Below, piece by piece: positions 6,006 through 6,294 of a stretch of 6,294 bases of DNA. The DNA comes from Candidatus Izemoplasmatales bacterium (lineage in GTDB: Bacteria > Bacillota_I > Bacilli_A > Izemoplasmatales > Hujiaoplasmataceae): the NCBI GenBank assembly GCA_028691335.1, contig JAQUZK010000084.1:1-6294 (forward strand). Reading direction: 5' to 3'. The translations under genes were made by a program, and so were the position numbers. Positions within the stretch are counted from its first letter, which is position 1. Every line of letters starts with the position of its first letter. The notes beneath the pieces were generated by a model, which was not told the origin of the DNA, made no database searches, and was given only the letters and a program-made list of their open reading frames with translations.

Positions 6006-6294
6006 GTTACTGGAAGTGTATCAAAAGAATAAAAAGTTAACGGTCAAAGATGTGTTTGCGAATGTCAGAAAAGATGATTCTGCTTTTACTGATGTCATTA
6101 CAGAATTAGCTAATCAGGGTATTTTGCCAGATGAAATATTTGACTTTATTAAATCTGATGATGACTCAGATAAAATTAGTTTAGATGAGCTAACAGATGA
6201 AGATATCAAACCAAGCGATATTGATATGATGAGGGATTTTTCTAAAGAAATTGAAGAAGAATTAATGAAAGAAAAGGTTTTTGACTCTTCGGTA
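5977..6294 (+). CDS. rpoD: Probable RNA polymerase primary sigma factor RpoD/SigA, N-terminal fragment
   Basis: An open frame of 106 codons begins at ATG 5977 and runs off the right edge without a stop. It has an ideal ribosome binding site and overlaps dnaG by 29 nt in the +1 frame relative to it. The first 50 or so residues (KLLEVYQKNKKLTVKDVFANV and the helical, acidic stretch after it) look like sigma region 1.1, the N-terminal domain that keeps free primary sigma from binding DNA. The following acidic part (SDDDSDKISLDELTDEDIKPSD and onward) resembles the variable linker before region 1.2. The diagnostic region 1.2 and 2 motifs lie beyond the window, so the name rests mainly on the nearly universal dnaG-rpoD adjacency plus this weak N-terminal resemblance. 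RpoD would direct core polymerase to promoters such as the one at 2720-2748. Unrelated small acidic proteins cannot be fully excluded. Confidence 0.82.
   Translation, partial: MSKKQQIVSKLLEVYQKNKKLTVKDVFANVRKDDSAFTDVITELANQGILPDEIFDFIKSDDDSDKISLDELTDEDIKPSDIDMMRDFSKEIEEELMKEKVFDSSV

Overview
This window is a compact, AT-rich, all-plus-strand block of bacterial housekeeping genes. Every gene is recognisable. The gene order (phoH-ybeY-cdd-era-recO-glyS-dnaG-rpoD), strong AGGAGG-type ribosome binding sites, low G+C and a single-chain glycyl-tRNA synthetase point to a low-GC Gram-positive (Bacillota) or a closely related wall-less lineage such as the Acholeplasma/Izemoplasma side of the Mollicutes. 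All Trp codons in the genes are TGG, TGA ends ybeY, and no gene carries an in-frame TGA. The standard bacterial code therefore applies, which argues against Mycoplasma/Spiroplasma. Genus-level placement is inference.

Layout. Positions 2-2685 hold the tail of phoH (RNA-associated ATPase), ybeY (rRNA-processing endonuclease), cdd (cytidine deaminase), era (ribosome-assembly GTPase) and recO (recombination mediator). These are packed with overlaps of 14, 4 and 1 nt and then a 6-nt gap, so they look like one translationally coupled operon. The unit closes at a predicted intrinsic terminator (2664-2697), whose left arm lies inside the last recO codons. A near-consensus SigA promoter follows (TTGACT, 17-nt spacer, TATAAT; 2720-2748). 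It drives a second unit: glyS (single-chain GlyRS, probably starting at a TTG codon), dnaG (primase) and the first 106 codons of a gene that by context is rpoD (primary sigma factor), which overlaps the dnaG end by 29 nt.

Functionally, the first unit concerns RNA and ribosome maturation, pyrimidine salvage and DNA repair. The second is a macromolecular-synthesis operon joining tRNA charging, replication priming and transcription initiation. Compared with Bacillus subtilis, dgkA (between ybeY and cdd) and ccpN-yqfL (between glyS and dnaG) are absent, and glyQ+glyS is replaced by one gene.

I found no mobile element, CRISPR array, tRNA/rRNA gene, riboswitch or anomalous cargo, and no evidence of an undescribed system. 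The points worth a second look are regulatory and start-site details: the terminator/promoter junction, two likely TTG starts, coupling overlaps, and small motif deviations in DnaG and RecO.
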